From contig QJPP01007246.1 in NCBI GenBank assembly GCA_003996215.1, positions 1 through 64,000 on the forward strand: a DNA stretch of 64,000 bases. Direction: 5' to 3'. Positions within the stretch are counted from its first letter, which is position 1; each line of letters starts with the position of its first letter. The position numbers and the translations under genes were made by a program. Source of the DNA: Jaltomata sinuosa (Eukaryota; Streptophyta; Magnoliopsida; Solanales; Solanaceae). The notes under the pieces were generated by a model. That model was given only the letters and a program-made list of their open reading frames with translations, did no database searches and was not told where the DNA came from. Below are positions 44,497-57,200 of this stretch, one piece after another.

Positions 44497-45669
44497 ATGC
44501 CTCCAAGAAGAGCTAACGCTAGGAATCAGCCAGCAGCCCCAACAGACCCCTTGAACAAGCAAGTTACGTATGCCGAATTCAGGGCATCTTTCCAAGTACT
44601 TTCTCAGGCCATCACCACCCAAGTCAATCCGCAGGCTGTAGCTCCAGCTCTGCCTTAGACCAATACTGTTGTAGCTAGAATCTGGGACTTCACTAGGATG
44701 AACCCTCCAGAGTTTCATGGGTCTAAGTCAGAAGAGGATCCCCAAGAGTTCCTTGAGGACATTTAGAAGGTCACTGACATTATGGGTGTCACTCTGGTCG
44801 AGGGTGCACAACTGGCCTCTTATTAGCTAAAAGGAGTGGCCTACACTTGGTACCAGCAGTAGAAGGAATCCCGTTGTGCCAACGCAGGACCAGTGACTTG
44901 GGATATGTTTAGGACTGCTTTTCATGGAATATTCTTCCCACTAGAGCTCAGGGAAGCTAAAGTTCAGGAGTTTATCAACTTGAGGCAGGATGATATGAGT
45001 GTACAAGACTACTCTCTGAAGTTCACACAGTTATCCAAGTATTCTCCAGCGATAGTAGCTGACTCACGAGCTCGCATGAGCAAGTTCGTGTCAAGTGTGT
45101 CCGATGATGTGGTCAAGGAATGCAAAATGGCCATGCTTGTTAAGGAAATGGACTTCTCTAGGTTAGTTACTTATGCTTACAAGATCGAGGAGGAAAAGAT
45201 CAAGGAAAGGTGAGGTGATGCTAAGAGGGCTAGGACAGGTGATTATAGCCACTATCAAAAGAGGTTAGATGGTGGAATTCGCTCTCAGTTTTGCCAGAAA
45301 ATTTTAGCTCCAAATCCGTCTACTGCTAGTGCCCCTGCACCTAAGTTCAAGAAGGATAGGCGGGATAGAGCGTCTGGCTCCAAGTCCCGAGGTACTGTCA
45401 CTAGTGGTCGCACAAATCCTTTTTGTAAGAAGTGTGGTAGGAACCACCAAGGTGAGTGCATGGTAGGCAGCGGAAATTGCTTTGGATGTGGTAAGCCAGG
45501 CCACATGATGAGGGATTTTCACACAGCTTCTCAGAAGGGTAAAGATGTTTGCCCTCAGACTCAGACCGGTTCTACAGCAGCTCCAGCAGGTCGCCCTACT
45601 CAACAGGGTGCCTCATCTGGTACAGGTGGCAACCAGTGCCAGAACAAGTTATATGCTCTTCAGGCTTGA
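44497..45669 (+). pseudogene. Nested chromovirus gag
   Basis: One frame throughout: MPPRRANARNQPAAPTDPLN, the gag domain (PPEFHGSKSEEDPQEFLED, then AYTWYQQ, FRTAFHGIFFPLELREAKVQ, FINLRQDDMSVQDYSLKFTQ), and two Cys clusters (CKKCGRNHQGEC; CFGCGKPGHMMRDF at 45478-45519, the last Cys of the CCHC knuckle changed to Phe). Six in-frame stops, at 44656, about 44764, 44824, 44860, 45211 and 45667, and no frameshift. Several stops replace Gln codons. Confidence 0.85.
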
Positions 45670-48600
45670 CAAGATCAGGAGGACTCTCCAGATGTGGTCA
45701 CGGGTACGTTGCGAGTCTTTAATACTGATGCTTATGCGTTGTTAGACCCAGGGGCTACACTTTCCTTCATCAATCCTTATGTAGCAGTAAACTTCAGTAT
45801 TAATCCAAAAACTCTCCTACAACCCTTCTCAGTCTCCACTCTAGTTGGTGACCCAGTTATAGCTAGACGGGTATATAGAAATTTCCCAGTCACAGTTTCC
45901 CAGAAGGTCACCTCAGTGGATCTTGTAGAATTAGAAATGGTGGATTTTGATATCATTCCAGGCATGGATTGGTTACATTCCTGTTATGACTCAGTTGATT
46001 GTAGGACTAGGATAGTTCGATTTCGGTTTCCTAATGAGCCATTCCTAGAGTGGAAGGTAGTAACTCAGTGCCTGCAGGTCATTTCATCTTTTACCTTAAG
46101 GCCAGAAAGATGATTTCCAAAGGGTATATCTATCACCTAGTTCGGGTTAAGGAATCAAACTCCGAAACCCCAACTCTTGAGTCAGTTCCAGTAGTCAGTG
46201 AGTTTCCAGAAGTATTCCCAGAAGATCTTCCCGGAGTTCCCCCAGAAAGGGAAAACGACTTCATAATTGATCTCCTTCCAGATACCCAGCCCATCTCAAT
46301 TCCTCCTTAAAGAATGGCTCCAGCCGAGCTTAAGGAATTGAAAGAACAGTTGAAAGACCTTCTAAATAAGGGCTTCATCAGACCTAGCATCTCACCATGG
46401 GGTGCTCTAGTGTTGTTCGTGCATGAGAAAGACGGTTCTCTCAGGATGTGCATCAATTACCGTCAGTTGAACAAGGTCACAATCAAGAACAAGTATACCA
46501 TCCCCAGGATTGATGACTTGTTCGACCAGCTCCAGGGTGCCAATTATTTCTCTAAGATAGACCTCAGATTTGGCTATCATCAGCTCAGAGTCAGAGATAG
46601 TGACATCCCGAAGACAGCCATCAAGACTCGGTATGGTCACTACGAATTCGTTGTTATGTCTTTTGGACTAACCAATGCCCCTGCAACTTTCATGGATTTA
46701 ATGAACAGGGTGTTCAAATAGTATTTGGACTTGTTCGTCATCATTTTCATTAATGATATCCTTGTTTATCCTTGAAATAAGGCGGATCATGCGACTCATC
46801 TGAGGGTTGTTCTCCAAACTCTCAAAGATAGATAGCTATTTGCTAAGTTCAGCAAGTGTGAATTCTGGTTGTAGTCCATCACTTTCCTTGGTCATGTGGT
46901 ATCGAGAGAAGGAATCTGTATTGATTCCCAGAAAATTGAGGCAGTAAAGCACTAGCCCAGACCAACCTCTCCGACAGACATTAGAAATTTCTTGGGTCTG
47001 GCCAGTTACTACAGAAGGTTCATCAAAGGATTTTCATCCATAGCTGCCCGTTGACCAGGTTGACTCAAAAAAAGGTCAAGTTTCAGTGGTTAGATGAGTG
47101 AGAAAAGTTTCTTGGAACTAAAGACCAGGTTGACTACAACTCCGGTCTTGACTCTACCAGAGGGTTCAGATGGTTATGTGGTTTATTGCGATGCATCCAG
47201 AGTTGACCTAGGTTGTGTTTTGATGCATCAGGGTAAAGTAATAGCTTATGCTTCCAGACAGCTTAAGGTCCATGAGTGGAACTACCCGACTCATGACCTC
47301 GAGCTTGCAGCGGTTATGTTTGCTCTAAAGATTTGGAGGCACTATTTGTATGGTGTACATGTTGATGTGTTCACAGATCATAAGAGCCTCCAATATGTGT
47401 TCACCCAGAAAGAATTGAATCTTCATCAGAGGAGATGGCTTGAGTTCCTCAAGGACTACGACATGAATGTGCTCTACCATCCTGGTAATGCTAATGTAGT
47501 GGCCAATGCTCTCAGCAGGCTGTCTATGGGTAGTGTATCTCATGTTGAGGAAGAGAAGAAGGAATTAATCAGAGATGTGCACCGACTTTCTCTCTTAGGA
47601 GTTTGCCTTATGGACACGTTAGAAGGTGGTGTGATAGTTCAAAATAGAGCAGAATCTTTATTAGCAGCAGAACTTAAGGAGAAACAGGATAGCAATCCTA
47701 TATTGCTTCAGTTGAAGGGTGCAGTTCATCATCAGAGAGTAGAGGTTTTCTCCCAAGGGGGAGATGGTGTACTTCGCTACCAAGGTCTCCTATGTGTTCC
47801 AAATATGGGTGAGTTGAGGCAGCATATCTTTACAGAAGCCCATAATTCTAGATATTCCATTCATCCAGGTGCCACTAAGATGTACCGTGATCTACATGAA
47901 GTCTATTAGTGGAATGGTATGAAGAGGGATATTGCATATTTTATGGCTAAGTGTTCCAATTGTTAGCAGGTCAAAGTAGAACATCAGAAACTAGGAGGTT
48001 TGACTCAGGAGATTAATATTCCTACTTGGAAGTGGGAAGTAGTCAATATGGATTTTACTATGGGTTTACCTCGTACTCGCAAGTAGCATGACTCTATTTG
48101 GGTGATAGTTGATAGAATTACTAAATCAGCTCAATTCTTGGCAGTCAGGACTACAGATTCAGTGGAAGACTATGCTAAGCTCTACATCAGCAAGATAGTC
48201 AGGTTGCATGGAGTTCCGTTGTCTATCATCTCAGACAGAGGTCCCTAGTTTACATCGCACTTCTGGAGATCATTTCAGAAAGGTCTTGGTACTCAGGTAA
48301 GGCTTAGCACAACATTTCATCCACAAACGGATGGTCAGGCAGAGCGTACCATTCAGACCTTAGAGGATATGTTGAGAGATTGCGTGATCGATCTCAAGGG
48401 TAGTTGGGATGATCACCTACCTCTCATAGTGTTTGCCTACAATAACAGTTTCCATTTCAGCATTTAGATGGCCCCATATGAGGCACTTTATGGGCGTAGG
48501 TGCAGATCACCTGTTGGTTGGTTTGAAGTAGGTTAAGCAGCCTTGATTGGACAAGATTCGGTTCATGAGGCTATGGAAAAAGTTCATCTCATCAGAGGCA

Positions 48601-49106
48601 GGCTTAAGATAGCTCAGAGTCATCAGAAATCCTATGCAGATGTTAGGAGAAAAGACTTAGACTTTGAAGCTGATGATTGGGTTTTCCTGAAAGTGTCTCC
48701 CATGAAGGGTGTGATGAGGTTTGGCAAGAAAGGGAAGCTCAGTCCCAGGTATGTAGGTCCTTATAGATTCCTGAAGAGGGTTGGTAATGTGGCCTATGAG
48801 TTAGAGTTGCCAGCAGAACTAGCAGCGGTGCATCAAGTCTTCCACATTTCCTTGCTGAAGAAGTGTGTGGGTGATCCGATATTGATTGTACCCTTAGAAT
48901 GTGTGGCTGTGAAGGATAGCCTCACCTATGAGGAGGTTCCCATTGAAATTCTTGACCGTCATGTTCGTAGGTTGAGAAATAAGAAAGTCACTTCAGTCAA
49001 AGTTTTGTGGAGAAATCAGTCCGTAGAGGGAGCTACTTGGGAAGCAGAAGAAGCCATGTTGTCCAAGTACCCTCACCTCTTTCCCTCCGCTTCAGTTATA
49101 GCTTGA
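45670..49106 (+). pseudogene. Nested chromovirus pol (protease to chromodomain)
   Basis: Protease (ALLDPGATLSFINPYVAVNF, Asp at 45745; QKVTSVDLVELEMVDFDIIP) shares the gag frame. A one-base loss near 46057 shifts to the frame of RT (ERENDFIIDLLPDTQPISIP; CINYRQLNKVTIKNKYTIPR; YEFVVMSFGLTNAPATFMDL). The RT box reads FIND (Asn codon 46752-46754). RNase H (VVYCDASRVDLGCVL; YPTHDLELAAVMFALKIWRH) and the integrase zinc region lie in 47094-47909; the integrase core and C-terminus follow, and the chromodomain (LRNKKVTSVKVLWRNQSVEG, then ATWEAEEAMLSKYPHLF) ends at 49106. There are about a dozen stops plus compensating small deletions near 47048 and 47098. Confidence 0.85.
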
Positions 49107-49315
49107 GGTAATAGTTCCTCTTCAGTCCCTCAGTTTAATCTTGTGTAATTCAGTCTCAGTACCTTGTTCCATCAGTTTACCTTGCATTTCAGCTTATGTG
49201 CATGTTCATGGAACTCAGTTCAGTCAGGTATCAGTTTTCAGTACTCAGTTGGTAGGGATTGCAACTCTTTCCTTCCAAACTCCATTTATCCAGTCTTCAT
49301 TTGAGGATGAATGAT

Positions 49316-49331
49316 CCCAAGGGGGATATAT
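49316..49331 (+). promoter_or_regulatory. Polypurine tract of the nested chromovirus
   Basis: CCCAAGGGGGATATAT directly before the LTR start at 49332. Confidence 0.7.
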
Positions 49332-51353
49332 TGTAACACCCCAGAATGTAAACCAGCTTCTAAACTCAGAACTTGGGAAAAACTCAGAAAAATCTCATCC
49401 CAGGAAAGCCCCACGGGATGACCCACGGGCGTCGGAGGTCCGACGGCCTATCAGGGTGCTAGTGAGAAAGGGCCAGGAGATGGTCTGAGTCGGCTCCAAC
49501 CCAACGGGCGTTGCTACCATAACGGGACATCGGGCATCCCGTGAGAAAGGGCCAGCCGCCCAGTCCCAGCCATCCTTGCCCCGATGGGCCAATGCCACGG
49601 GCGTCGCCAAAGCGATGGGTCGTGGGGGTTTCCCGTGGGAACCATCCAGGGGACCGACCCCCTCTTTCCCCATTATGATGCTAGGGCCGATGGGCCATCG
49701 CAGGTCCGACACCCATCAGGCAGCCTATAAGGCGGAGACTTTCTCCAGAAAATTTCAGCTTTAAGTCGGGGCAGTCTGGTCTTTTCCCAGTCATTTTAAT
49801 TCTGACCCTAAGTCGTGTTGGGAGTAGTTAAAGGGTCTTAACTCTATTTTTCCCTCATTACTCATAAATCACTCATACTTAGAAAATTTCTCAAGAACAG
49901 AACGCTCTCTCTCAAGAACAAGGCAAAAAGGGTTTCTTCCAAGTTCCTCTTAGAATCCAAAGGTTCAACTGTATAATCTTCATCCAGGTATGTGGAATTT
50001 CACTAGTAACCCAGTAGGTCCTTACCACTCAGTTAAATTTCTTCAATTTCTCCATGAATGCTTAGACCTAGGGTTCATAGACCTTAGGGATTTCTTGCTA
50101 ATCAGATGCTATGAAATTATATAATGCTTAGTTCATGTTTTTTGGAAAAATCAGTATAGTTCATGTATAGAGTTCAAAACCCTAACTTGCTATAATTTTT
50201 CAGTACTCCATAGACTATGCTTATTAGGCAGACTCAGTCAGATGGTCAGGTTTTAGAATTTGAATGTCATATCCTACAACATGGTTATGTGCATTCTCAG
50301 ATTATATCAGTATTTTGAGCTATCCTGTGTTATAGTTGCATGCTAGCTTATATTCAGTTGGAAGTAGACTTAGTACCGAGTGGAGTAGGGATGAGGGCTT
50401 AGCTATCAGTTTAGGCTATGACCCTTAGTAGCAATCCCCAAGTCCCAGAACTACGGCGCCACCGTAGGTTTAAAGGAGTCAGCTGTCAGACTCAACTGCA
50501 CCTCCTCGTCCCTTGTGGACATCAGTAGTGTATTCACGTCAGACTTGTTTGTACCGTTGGCAAGGTATGAACACCCTTCCATCCAGGGTTATAGGTTGGC
50601 CCCACAGTTAGCTAAGCTTGGGGTATGTCGGTTAGTAGTGTCTCCTATAGTCAGACTCTTATTTGCATTGACCTTGTATCCAGTAGATGTATTATTAGTA
50701 TTCAGTTCAGCATGTTATATCATGATTCATACTTGGTCATTGCATCCAGTTCAGCTTTCAGTTTTATTTCAGCATATCTGTTTCCTTGTTCAGTTATATG
50801 TACATATATATATATATTGTTCAGTTGCATGTATATATATATTGTTCAGTCCAGCCTGTATCCTGCATGCTCAGTACATTCAAAGTACTGCCACATAATT
50901 TTGTGCTACATCATTTGATGATGTAGGTTCAGGTACTCAGCATCCAGATCGCACATAGTTCGACTTATGGTCCGCACTCAGCAGCTCAGTGGTGAGTCCT
51001 CATTAGTCTGAGGACAATAAACATGCCTTTATTTCAGTATTTATTTTCAGTTTTCGAATTCATTAGAGTTAGCTAGGGGCATGTACCAGCAACTCCTATT
51101 CGGTTAGATGACTTTCAGACATAGATTATATTCAGCAGTTGTTGGTGTTATTGTCATCTAACCCTATACTATTTATATGCATACTTTTGGGTTCTTCCCA
51201 TTTTCAGATGTCTAAATACTATTTTGCTTCTGCATAGTGATTTTTATCTCAAATTGCTTATTTTCATAGATATGCCATGCCATGGGTTAGCTTGGGGTCA
51301 CTTGTGACACTAAACACCATGTTGCGTCTAGGGGGTAGCTTCGGGGGGTGACA
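49332..51353 (+). repeat. 3' LTR of the nested chromovirus
   Basis: TGTAACACCCCAGAATG to GGGGGGTGACA, with intact TG...CA ends. Highly similar to the 5' copy, with scattered substitutions and small indels. Word block at 49408-49725. Confidence 0.95.
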
Positions 51354-53428
51354 GGTAGGTTACGGTCTAAACTCCCTAGCCTTAGCATATATCGGATAAA
51401 ATTGTACTAACTGGCATTCTTGGGTTGGGTTATTAGATTGGTACAATAGACCTTGACTGCTTTTCCATGATTCACCTCGTTCCTTTCCTTCGTTATATGT
51501 AGTGTTCTTCATAGTTGATATTATCACCCTTATGGTCTAGTGCGGCCATGTTTTGACTCTGGACCATAGATGGTGGGTTATTCGGCGGTGCCCATGAGTC
51601 CTAGGAATCGTTATCGTGATATTATGCTGGCTATCTGTGATGTAGAGCAATTAGAGCCTGTGCAGGGCCGATAGGTTGATAGTGAACTACTGGGCGGCTG
51701 TTTATGTTTGATCATATCATTTCCATGCATATTAAGAGGATTTTTCCACGTTTTACTATGGTTTTGGCTTTGGGCCTACTGGAACTGAACTTATAAACTT
51801 TGCATGGCCCTGGGGGCCCATTTTCGTTGGAAATGAATTGGGAATGGTTTGACTAAACATGTGGATCTTCTTGGGGTAAAATAGAGTTAAAATATGATTT
51901 TTATCTCAAGTTTTACTATTAATGCTAGACTCGGCAGGGCTGGGGTGCTAGATGAGTTTTCTTACGGATTTGAGATGGATTTAGTCTCGATCGAATAGAG
52001 CACCTGAGATGTTTTTATACTATTTTATACTCGGTTATGCCCGGGCACCCTTGGTGGGGTTTTTGAAATATTTTTCCACTACTTTAGTCCTGGACAGGGT
52101 CTGGGCATGCATATTCGAGATTGAGTGTCTAGCTTTAACCCGGACTTACTACGGATGATATTTGTTTCAAAACTGAATTTTAGTATGGGGTCCGGGACCT
52201 CCATGGACCTTTTCGTTCTGTACCTGGGGCCTAGGGCTGCATGTGCCCGAGGGAGGGTATATGGTGGAGTAGAGGTATACGGGCAGTGTCCTTCCATGAA
52301 ACCTATCTGCTGGGCCCGATCGACACCGGATGAGGTACATACAGAGTTACTATCCCACCGAGAGATCATCATGCATCATATCATTCATTGTTTGAGGCTC
52401 CACCCTTGTTTGCTGTTTGTTGAGTGTACGCTCCACTTGTATGGGAAGTCGGAGGGTTTGTTTTCACTTGTTTGCGTTTCTCGATTGTATGGGCAGCCGG
52501 GGGACAGGTAGACTCCTGTTACTTTATCGCGGTGTTATCCCCTACTACGGTTATAATTATGAGATTGTGTACTGCTAGGTTGTTAGTTTCTGGATTTGAG
52601 ACTGAGATGATTAGTTTGGTTATTGGTTCCTGTTTTCCTAGAATGTCTATCTTTACCCTCCTCTTACTTCCCTTTTACTTGAGGTTACCGGTGTACCATC
52701 CACTTCTAAAACTTATTATATATATACTATTATTGCAAGGATCCGAGGTGCGTCATTTCTTACTTTCACATGTGCCTGCTGTGTATATATTCTACTTGCT
52801 AGCCTTGTATTTTGTTTCAGTTGTCTTCCCTCTGGGCTAGTTCCTGTGTGACTTTCTCGTATAATTCTGTGACTAATTGTTTCTATTCTGTCTGTTACTA
52901 TGCTTTTATCTTATATGTGCCCAGTTGACCTATGATACCTACTGGGTACCTTTTGCTTCTCATTTGGTGCTAATACTACATTCTGCATCTTCTGGTGCAG
53001 ATCCTAGTGTGGGCCATCGCGTTAGCTCGTTGGAGACTCATGCGAGGAGCTGATTTTGTGATATTCCAGACTGAGGGGGAGCTTTTGGCGACCGGAGCTT
53101 AGCTTTTAGTTTATCTTTTGCTTATGTACTCTATTACTACTCGGAGATATTTATGTATATATTATTTTAGATCCTTTCATATTCCTTATATGTAGATCCG
53201 ACTCTATACTATGATACCAGGTTTTGAGCTTTGTTTAGCTTCCACATTGTGTATATATACTCCTGTTACCTATTTTCTTATCATGTTCTCTTGCTTCCGC
53301 TTATTAAACTATTCTTCCTCCTAAACTATTAGGTAGTAGCCCATTACTAACCGATCCGGGCTACGAGGATTGGTTCGCCTATTGGGGGGTTGTAGGTGCC
53401 ATCCTGACTGAGAAATCGTATCGTGACA
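51354..53428 (+). repeat. 3' LTR of the larger chromovirus, right part
   Basis: Resumes with GGTAGGTTACGGTC (matching 33475 onward) and ends ATCGTATCGTGACA with intact CA. The open frame at 52424-52840 lies in LTR sequence and is not taken as a gene. Confidence 0.9.
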
Positions 53429-53451
53429 TAAATGAATTTGCTTGTTGAAAT

Positions 53452-53713
53452 TATGAAACATTATATTTTAACCCTAAAAAATGCAATTGTGGTCAAAATC
53501 AATTAAAAATGACAACTATTTTATATATTTTTACTCTAAGAAAAATGAATCTATACTAAATAAATTTGATTTTTAAAATTATGAAATATTTGTATTTAAC
53601 TCTATAAAATGAGATTGTGGCGAAAATCAATTAAACGTGACAACTATTTTATATATTTTAACTCTACAAAAATAAAATTATGGTGAAAATCAATAAAAAG
53701 TGATAACTATTGT
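53452..53713. repeat. AT-rich tandem repeat right of the chromovirus, three units
   Basis: Three diverged units share 'aattgtggtcaaaatcaattaaa' and TGACAACTATTTTATATATT. One more unit lies left of the chromovirus (31690-31772). Confidence 0.7.
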
Positions 53714-53740
53714 ACCAGTACGTTAAAATAGATTGAGCAT

Positions 53741-53955
53741 CACAAGAAAATATATATTTCCATATAAATTCTAAATAATTAAAATTTTTGAAAAGTTTCA
53801 CAAAGAAATATATATTTTCATATAAATTTTAAATTATTACCATATTTGAAAAGCTTCACATCAAAATATATATTGCCATATAAATTCTAAATTATTATAA
53901 TTTTTGAAAAGCTTCACAAGGAAATATATTTTGCCATATAATTTCTAATTATGGT
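53741..53955. repeat. 58-bp minisatellite, 3.7 copies
   Basis: Units start at 53741, 53799, 53857 and 53915, each beginning CACA and ending TTTTTGAAAAG(T/C)TT; the spacing is exactly 58 bp three times. Shared core CATATAAATT(C/T)TAAA. The last unit is partial. Confidence 0.9.
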
Positions 53956-54293
53956 ATATATTTTTTCGTCATAATTATTAAGTAAAAAAAGAGTTATGAA
54001 TACTGAGAGTCATGACTTTTCAGTCATCAATCAATTCTACAAACGTCCTTTCTGCTTTGCTTTTCATTGTTTGAATTTTCAGAATTATACACTACATTCG
54101 TATATAGTTTTTTAATTATACATTAATTTGTTCATAATTATATGATATAAAGATGATTGATTTTTTAAATCTTTTATTCTTTTAATAATAGGTTTCTATA
54201 GAGTATGAGATCAAACATGTTGATGGAAAGTTATCACTAATGCAAAATGAGAGTTTAGTAGAAGACAAATGTATGATAAAGTTGAATATTGTA
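53956..54293. other. AT-rich spacer, no feature recognised
   Basis: Low-complexity AT-rich sequence between the minisatellite and the minus-strand LTR. No gene. Confidence 0.5.
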
Positions 54294-57200
54294 TGTCACG
54301 ACCTGATTTCTTGTTCATGATGGCACCTACAACCCTCCAGTAGGCGAGCCAATCCCCGTAGCCCAGAACGGTTAGTAATGGGCTACTATCTAACAATTAA
54401 GCAGAAGAACAGTTTAATTAGCGGAAGCCACGAAACAAGATGAAGAAAATAGATAACAGGAGTAAATATACAATGAGAAAGCTAAACCAAACCCAAAACC
54501 TCGTATCATAGCGTATAAGATCCCGATCTACATAAAGAGTACAAAGGATCCAAAATGCAATATACAGATGTCTTTGAATGATAGTAGAGTACATAATAAA
54601 CAAAAGATAAAGTAAAGCTAAGCTCCTGTCATCAAGAGCTCACCCTTAGTCTGGACAGTCCAAAATCTCTAAGCACGAGTCTCCCATGGGCAAGCAGCGA
54701 TGGCTCACACTAGGATCTACACCAGAAGATGCAGAGTGTAGTATGAGCACCATATGCGATGCATAAGGTACCCAGTAGGTATCATAGGCCGACTGAGCAC
54801 ATATAAGATAAAAGTGTAGTAACAAACAGAATAGAAGCAAGTAGTCACAAAAATCAACGAAAAAGTACACAGGAACTAGCCCAGAGGGAAGACAACCAAA
54901 ACAACATACAAGGCTAGCAAGTAGAATATATACACAACATGCACATGTCAAGTAGGAAATGACGCACCTGGGATCCTTGCAATATCAATATATACATAAT
55001 AAGTTTTAGAAGTAGATGATGGTATACCGGTAACCTCAAGTAGAAGAGACGGGAGAGAAGAGTAAAGATAGACATGCTCAGAAAACAGGAATCAACAACC
55101 CGATTAATTAAACCAATCTCAATCCAGGAACAACCAACCTCACAGTATCTAATTCAATACTTATAACCGTAACAAGGAACAATACCATAATAAAGTAACA
55201 AGAGTCTACCTATAGTCCCCCGGCCACCCATACAATCGAGGAACACAAACAGAAAATAAGGGTGGAACCTCAAACAATGAATGATATGATGCATGATGAT
55301 CTCTGGGTGGGATAGTAACACTATATATACCTCCTCCGGTGTCGATCGGGCCCAACAGGTAGGTTCTATGGAAGGACACTGCCCGTATACCTCTACTCCG
55401 CCGTATACTCTCCCTCCGGCACACGCAACCCAAATCCCCAGGTCCAGAGCGGCAAGGTCCATGGAGGTCCTGTACCCCATACTAACACTCAGTATCAAAC
55501 CATGTCATCCGGAGTGGGTCAGGGTTCAAGCTAGCGGCTAAATCTCAAATATGCATTCCCAGACCCTGTCTAGGACAAAACTAGTGAAAAGATGTCTAAA
55601 AAACCCCTCCAAGGGTGCCCGGGCATAACTGAGTCTAAAACAGTAGTAACAATATATCTAATGCTAGGAGCCTAATACCTTTTCAAAACAATAAGAAAAC
55701 TCAACTAGCACTTCGACCTGGTCGAGTCTAGCAATAGTAGTAAAACAGTGATAGAAACCATATTTTTATGTTTCTTTTACCCCAAGAAGATCCACATATC
55801 AAATCAAACCATTTCTAATTTAATTTCGATGAAAATAGGCCCCCGGGGCCATACAGAGTTTAGAAAATCAGTTCCAGTAGGCCCGAAGCCAAAATCGTAG
55901 TAAAACATGGGAAAATCTCTTTATATGCATGGAAATGATATGATCAAACACAAATAGCTGCCCAGTAGCTCACAAACAACCTATCGGCCTTGCACAGGCT
56001 CCAATCACTTTACAACATAGATAGCCAGCATAATATCACGATAACGATGCCCGGGACTCATGGAACTCCCGAATAACCGACCATCTATGGTACAGAGTCA
56101 AACAAGGCCACACAGGACCATAAGGGTGATAATATCAACTACGAAGAATACTATAGACAACGGAGGAAAGAAATGAGGTAAATCATGGAAAAGTAGTCGA
56201 GGTCTATGGTACCAACCTAATAACCCAACCCAAGGATGCCAGCTAGTACAATTATATCCAATATATGCTAAGTCTAGGGAGTTTAGACCGTAGCCTACCT
56301 GTCGTCCGATGACAAGCTGCTGAGACAATGATATCCAAGCCCGAAACACTTCGAGAACTCCCAAACGATAATCAAACTATCAACAACATAATAAACACAT
56401 CAAGACGAGTCTAATGATACCCATATTGCTATAATAATAGCCGGATAGAAATTCAGGTCACCAACGGGCCCAGGGGCCCCGCAACTCGAAATGGAAAACG
56501 AAATGCACAATATGATCACCGAGACCATAGGAGTACATGCCCGGAAAAATCAAAGAAATTGGACAACAAATTCGGGCTAAAACGCCCCTAAAGTTAATGA
56601 ACAAATAATAGAAATTAAAGAAATAAAATCTGGAAATAGGCAAGAATCACCTACCAAGATGAGAGAATTTAGCTAGGGATACGTAAAGAACAAATCCACG
56701 GAGCATGCAATTCTACATGGGAACAGATTCTACAACAAATATTAGAGCTTGAGAAGTTGGCAATAATGGTGAGTGTTAACCAATGAAGAAGATAAGGTGG
56801 GGGAAGAAGGAGACTCACCAATCAGTGACGGAAATGCCCACAGAGCTATGGTGTGACTTCCCCAGGGATCTGAGTGCCAAAAGGGAACAATTTTATTGGT
56901 TGGAGTGTTGTTTTACAATGGGGCAATGTTTTAGAATGAGGAGAAAGAAGGAGGAAGTTATCTTTAAAAGTAGCCAGTAAACACTGCAAATGGGTAGCCG
57001 CAAATGCGTTCAGGCACCACAAATGCAGAACCTGCACCATCGGTCCAACACCGCAAATGTGGCACCACACCGCAAATACGGTAGCCACAAATGCGGCCAA
57101 GCACTGAAAATGTGGAGCCAACACTTTTGGTCAGACACCATAAAACTGGTGTTTTACCGCAAATGCGGTGGCCATAATTGCGGACCAAAAAGATCCAGCA

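Larger units (their letters stand above)
42242..51353 (+). mobile_element. Nested chromovirus (Tekay/Del-like), complete but inactive
   Basis: LTRs of 2033 and 2022 bp, primer site, gag, protease, RT, RNase H, integrase, chromodomain and polypurine tract in order. It sits in the 3' LTR of the larger chromovirus. Target duplication: AGTAG (42237-42241) and GGTAG (51354-51358), one mismatch. The host LTR resumes exactly at 51354. It is therefore younger than its host. Confidence 0.95.
31901..53428 (+). mobile_element. Chromovirus (Tekay/Del-like Ty3/gypsy) with a nested second chromovirus
   Basis: Complete but broken element: 5' LTR 31901-35497, tRNA-Met primer site 35500-35512, gag, pol with chromodomain (35697-40648), and a 3' LTR from 40682 to 53428 interrupted by the element at 42242-51353. 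Flanking 5-mers TAAGT (31896-31900) and TAAAT (53429-53433) fit a target duplication with one change. Net length without the insert is about 12.4 kb. Clade assignment rests on the C-terminal chromodomain and RT/IN motifs. Confidence 0.9.
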
